10,193 nucleotides of DNA from JBHELT01 sp046262935 (lineage in GTDB: Bacteria; Actinomycetota; CADDZG01; JAHWKV01), in the NCBI GenBank assembly GCA_046262935.1, contig JBHELT010000100.1, positions 1 to 10,193 of the forward strand, in the 5' to 3' direction. Of this stretch, positions 8,136 to 10,193 are shown piece by piece. Position numbers and translations under genes: made by a program. Below the pieces are notes generated by a model, which searched no databases, was not told where the DNA came from, and saw only the letters and a program-made list of their open reading frames with translations. Numbering within the stretch: position 1 is the first letter of the stretch; each line of letters opens with the position of its first letter.

Positions 8136-8158
8136 TTGTCGGCACCGGCCGCTAATGT
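8136..8158 (+). promoter_or_regulatory. Predicted RecA-NDp/PafBC-type promoter of ku
   Basis: TTGTCG (8136-8141), 11 bases, then TAATGT (8153-8158). The core, spacing and TANNNT fit the same damage-response consensus as the promoter facing nurA. The next three bases are GCA, so one of the three weaker GTG positions matches. Transcription would start near 8165, giving a leader of about 60 bases before the ku ATG. Binding by PafBC is inferred. Confidence 0.55.
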
Positions 8159-8212
8159 TGAACGAGTCAAGCGATGGCCCGGTGAGCTGCTTGGCGCATA
8201 ACCCCTGGGCCG

Positions 8213-8219
8213 AAAGGAG
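8213..8219 (+). promoter_or_regulatory. Ribosome binding site for ku
   Basis: AAAGGAG lies 6 bases before the ATG at 8226. An in-frame TTG at 8220 directly touches this site, with no spacing, and is therefore rejected as the start. Confidence 0.8.
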
Positions 8220-8225
8220 TTGACA

Positions 8226-9092
8226 ATGCCAAAGTCCATCTGGAAGGGAGCTATCACTTTCGGGTTGATCACCATCCCTGTGGGGCTGTATTCAGCTCTC
8301 GATGAGAAGGACATCAGATTCAACCAGCTTCACGATGATGACATGGGCCGTATCCGCTACAAACGGCAGTGCGAGGAATGCGGTCAAGAGGTTGGATACG
8401 ACCACATAGTCAAGGGGTACGAATTCGAAAAGGGCAACTACGTAACTTTCACTGACGAAGAACTCGACCGGCTGCCTGCTGACTCCGTGCGAGCGATCGA
8501 CATCGTTTCGTTCGTGCCTTTGGAACAGATCGACCCGATCTATTTCCAGAAGTCCTATTACGTCGCCCCAGAGCCCTCGGGCATAAAGGCATACAAACTC
8601 CTCGAGCAGGCGATGGCCGCGTCCGGCAAGGTAGGGATCGCGAAGATAACTTTGCGCGAAAAGGAACATCTCGCAACGCTCAGAGTACGTGACGATGTGT
8701 TCGTCCTCGAAACGATGCATTGGCCCGATGAGATACGAGAGCCCGAATTCGAGGAACTACAGAAGAAGGCAGAGATCCGAGAGCAAGAGGTCAAGATGGC
8801 AGAGAGCCTCATCGATAACTTGTCCGACGACTTCCACCCCGAGCAGTTCGTCGATTCATACCGCAGCCGGTTGGAAGAAGCGGTTGAGGCCAAGATCGCT
8901 GGACAACAGATCGCAGTCGCCCCGCAGAAAGAACCAGCCCAGGTCATGGACCTGATGGAGGCCCTCAGGGCAAGTGTCGAAGCGACCAAGAGCAAATCGA
9001 ACAAGGAAGACCCAACTGATGAGGCAGAGGGGGCCGAGGGGGCCGGGGGGGACGAGCCTGTAAAACAGAAAGCGAAAGCCAAAGCCAAATAG
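8226..9092 (+). CDS. ku: Ku protein, DNA-end binding factor of bacterial NHEJ
   Basis: This encodes 288 residues. Bacterial Ku forms a homodimeric ring that threads onto double-strand DNA ends, protects them and recruits the ligase. The N-terminus SIWKGAITFGLITIPVGLYSA is the family hallmark. RQCEECGQEVGYDHIVKGYE (Cys49, Cys52) is the usual CxxCG turn, and the ring domain continues through IDIVSFVPLEQIDPIYFQKSYYV, AKITLREKEHLATLR and MHWPDEIREPEFE. Residues to about 235 complete the core (LIDNLSDDFHPEQFVDSYR). The tail from about 250 is low complexity: acidic and glycine-rich (EGAEGAGGDE), ending in a lysine/alanine stretch (KQKAKAKAK), like the basic tails that help some bacterial Ku proteins bind and slide on DNA. 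It is divergent from nurA and converges on the ligase with 3 bp between stops. The family is certain; tail function is inferred. Confidence 0.97.
   Translation: MPKSIWKGAITFGLITIPVGLYSALDEKDIRFNQLHDDDMGRIRYKRQCEECGQEVGYDHIVKGYEFEKGNYVTFTDEELDRLPADSVRAIDIVSFVPLEQIDPIYFQKSYYVAPEPSGIKAYKLLEQAMAASGKVGIAKITLREKEHLATLRVRDDVFVLETMHWPDEIREPEFEELQKKAEIREQEVKMAESLIDNLSDDFHPEQFVDSYRSRLEEAVEAKIAGQQIAVAPQKEPAQVMDLMEALRASVEATKSKSNKEDPTDEAEGAEGAGGDEPVKQKAKAKAK
9022..9055 (+). repeat. G-rich low-complexity tract in the ku tail
   Basis: The sequence steps through two copies of GAGGGGGCC and ends in a run of seven G at 9045-9051. It codes the EGAEGAGGDE linker before the basic tail. A one-base slip in the G7 run would replace the lysine-rich C-terminus. 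Confidence 0.6.
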
Positions 9093-9095
9093 TCC

Positions 9096-10067
9096 TTACA
9101 CGAACTGGGCGCCGAGCAGGCACAGCTGAGGTTCCTTGTCCTCGCGAAGGCCTTTGAATGACGGAGCGCGCATCTTCTGGTAGTCGGTGAACTCCCGGTA
9201 CTCGACTTCGCACACCAAAGTTGGCTCAACCCAAGACACGCCCTTGGGTGGAATCTGATCAACGAATGGAGAAGTGTCCCTGGTAACCGAAAGGAGTCTT
9301 TCGGTGAGGGAAGCCAGCGTTCGGTCATCGAAACCGGTCCCCACCGATCCGACATAGCGAAGTCCCGTCTCGTCGTAGACTCCAACCAAGAGCGCCCCGA
9401 GGGTCCCCGACCTTCGGCCCCCTCCCCTGGTGAATCCGCCGATCACGCAGTCGGCCGAGTGGGTCGCCTTGATCTTGGACCAGTCCTTGCTTCGCCGACC
9501 TGGCACGTAATAACTGTCCGACCTTTTGGCGACGATGCCCTCGAGGCCCTTGGCCTTCGCCGCCGAGAAGAGAGCCACCCCCTGGCCGGGGATCGCCTGC
9601 GACATCGACACCCTTTCTCCGAAGTCGAATGACTTCGCAAGCCGATCGCGCCGCGCCTCCAGTGGCATTCCACCGATCCACTCGTCACCTATGAACACGA
9701 TGTCGAACACGATGAAATCGAGCGTGATCTCTTGAACGCCACGCATCACATCCCTGGGTTTGCTCAATCCGATACGGTGCTGCAACCGCCCGAACGATGG
9801 CCTTGCGTCCTCGGCCAGCGCAACGATCTCGCCATCCAGGATGACCTTTGCATCCTTGCACCTGGTGTGCATGTTGGCGAACTCGACGTACTGGTGGGTG
9901 ACCTCCCGACGAGATCTGGCGAAGAGCCGGGTGGAATCGAGGTCGCAGTAGGCCAACGTGCGAACCCCATCCCACTTGATCTCGAACAGGTGCTCGGGCG
10001 AGTCGAAGGGCTTTGCTACCAAGGTGGCAAGCATGGGGGTGAATAGCTCGGGAAACATCTGCGTCAT
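9096..10067 (-). CDS. ATP-dependent DNA ligase, LigC/LigD-ligase type, stand-alone
   Basis: This encodes 323 residues. It seals nicks using ATP through a lysyl-AMP intermediate; with Ku it would complete end joining. The adenylation domain has motif I EIKWDGVR with catalytic Lys31, motif III LDGEIVAL (Asp78-Gly-Glu80), then LDFIVFDIVFIG, motif IV LEGIVAKR and motif V DWSKIK. The OB-fold begins near CVIGGFTRG (about 207) and ends with CEVEYREFTDYQKMRAPSFKGLREDK split over residues 286-311. There is no polymerase (PolDom) or phosphoesterase domain attached, unlike full-length LigD. The start at 10067 is chosen because the protein then begins MTQMFPELFTPMLATL, as in the family, with GGAAAGGGAG just upstream; the ATG at 10058 is an alternative, and the frame up to 10178 adds residues unlike ligases. 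It is convergent with ku. The ligase call is certain, the LigC versus LigD-fragment assignment is not. Confidence 0.95.
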   Translation of the reverse strand: MTQMFPELFTPMLATLVAKPFDSPEHLFEIKWDGVRTLAYCDLDSTRLFARSRREVTHQYVEFANMHTRCKDAKVILDGEIVALAEDARPSFGRLQHRIGLSKPRDVMRGVQEITLDFIVFDIVFIGDEWIGGMPLEARRDRLAKSFDFGERVSMSQAIPGQGVALFSAAKAKGLEGIVAKRSDSYYVPGRRSKDWSKIKATHSADCVIGGFTRGGGRRSGTLGALLVGVYDETGLRYVGSVGTGFDDRTLASLTERLLSVTRDTSPFVDQIPPKGVSWVEPTLVCEVEYREFTDYQKMRAPSFKGLREDKEPQLCLLGAQFV

Positions 10068-10193
10068 CGACTCCCTTTCCTGCGGAGCATCGTCTTGGTG
10101 AATCGCAACCGTGGTGGAACATGCGCCGATCGGTACTGCTGCGACCCTATAGTTTCGATGGTTATGTTGCTTGCACATCGCAGCGGTTGGGAA
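10068..10193 (-). promoter_or_regulatory. Upstream region of the ligase gene
   Basis: This is a 126-base leader/promoter region up to the window edge. GGAAAGGGAG (10080-10071) is the ribosome site, only 3 bases from the ATG by its last G. The only promoter-like element I see is TATAGG (10151-10146) without a convincing -35. There is no TGTCR core here, so the ligase does not share the predicted damage promoter of ku and nurA, at least within the window. Confidence 0.35.

Larger units (their letters stand above)
8024..8225. promoter_or_regulatory. 202-bp divergent promoter region between nurA and ku
   Basis: This is the only sizeable gap inside the repair island. It holds two outward-facing predicted promoters (8031-8053 minus, 8136-8158 plus), the 5' leader of ku and its Shine-Dalgarno. 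I found no GAAC-N4-GTTC LexA-type palindrome and no RNA gene. The two promoter cores lie about 80 bp apart, so activators bound at both could influence each other. Confidence 0.65.

Noticed and set aside
8024..8225. LexA-type operator in the divergent gap
   Set aside because: GTTGAAC and GAGTTCG half-sites occur but no GAAC-N4-GTTC palindrome is formed.
8024..8323. Upstream extension of nurA to 8323
   Set aside because: It would overlap the ku start and its promoter, and the residues do not look like a NurA N-terminus.
8558..9385. 275-codon minus-strand frame opposite ku
   Set aside because: It is antisense to the certain ku gene and the ligase end, serine/cysteine/arginine-rich, and matches no family I know.
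10068..10178. Upstream extension of the ligase to 10178
   Set aside because: The extra residues lack ligase character, and a ribosome site sits just before the ATG at 10067.

Overview
The window looks like a piece of an actinomycetal chromosome (phylum Actinomycetota, class not resolved). The evidence is a moderately GC-rich sequence, GTG and TTG starts, a probable leaderless transcript, and two promoters that fit the actinobacterial DNA-damage (RecA-NDp / PafBC-type) layout. The phylum call is an inference from gene content and promoter style; no rRNA or marker gene is present.

Right half (about 5272-10067): a compact DNA double-strand-break repair island of four genes. On the minus strand, nurA (7010-8023, nuclease) is followed after 10 bp by herA (5272-6999, HAS-barrel/HerA translocase), whose TTG start is set by a perfect AGGAGG overlapping the nurA stop. 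Divergently, across a 202-bp gap, lies ku (8226-9092, plus strand). Three bases after the ku stop, and convergent with it, is a stand-alone ATP-dependent DNA ligase of the LigC/LigD-ligase type (9096-10067, minus strand). HerA-NurA is an end-resection machine; Ku plus ligase is the core of bacterial non-homologous end joining. The window therefore pairs machinery that chews DNA ends with machinery that protects and joins them.

The most interesting signal is in the ku/nurA gap. Both divergent promoters carry the same layout, TTGTCR, then exactly 11 bases, then TANNNT, each oriented towards its own gene. This matches the spacing of the LexA-independent RecA-NDp (PafBC-dependent) promoter known from mycobacteria. 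On the nurA side the -10 ends 7 bases before the ATG, so nurA-herA is predicted to be leaderless. The simplest reading is that both repair branches are induced together by DNA damage.

Left half (1-5244, minus strand): a very large secreted surface-type protein, cut by the left window edge. It begins 27 bp after the herA stop with a GTG start, a good Shine-Dalgarno and a Sec signal peptide. A beta-rich/Asp-box region follows, then several PD40 (TolB-like) propeller repeats, a DUF6531-like RHS entry segment and at least eight YD repeats reaching the edge. The frame is open from 4334 to base 1, but the N-terminal part is in another frame. The best reconstruction needs two single-base losses between about 4384 and 4151, so the gene is either frame-disrupted here or carries sequencing indels. 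No mobile element, CRISPR array, tRNA or rRNA was seen, and no gene-free stretch exceeds about 200 bp.
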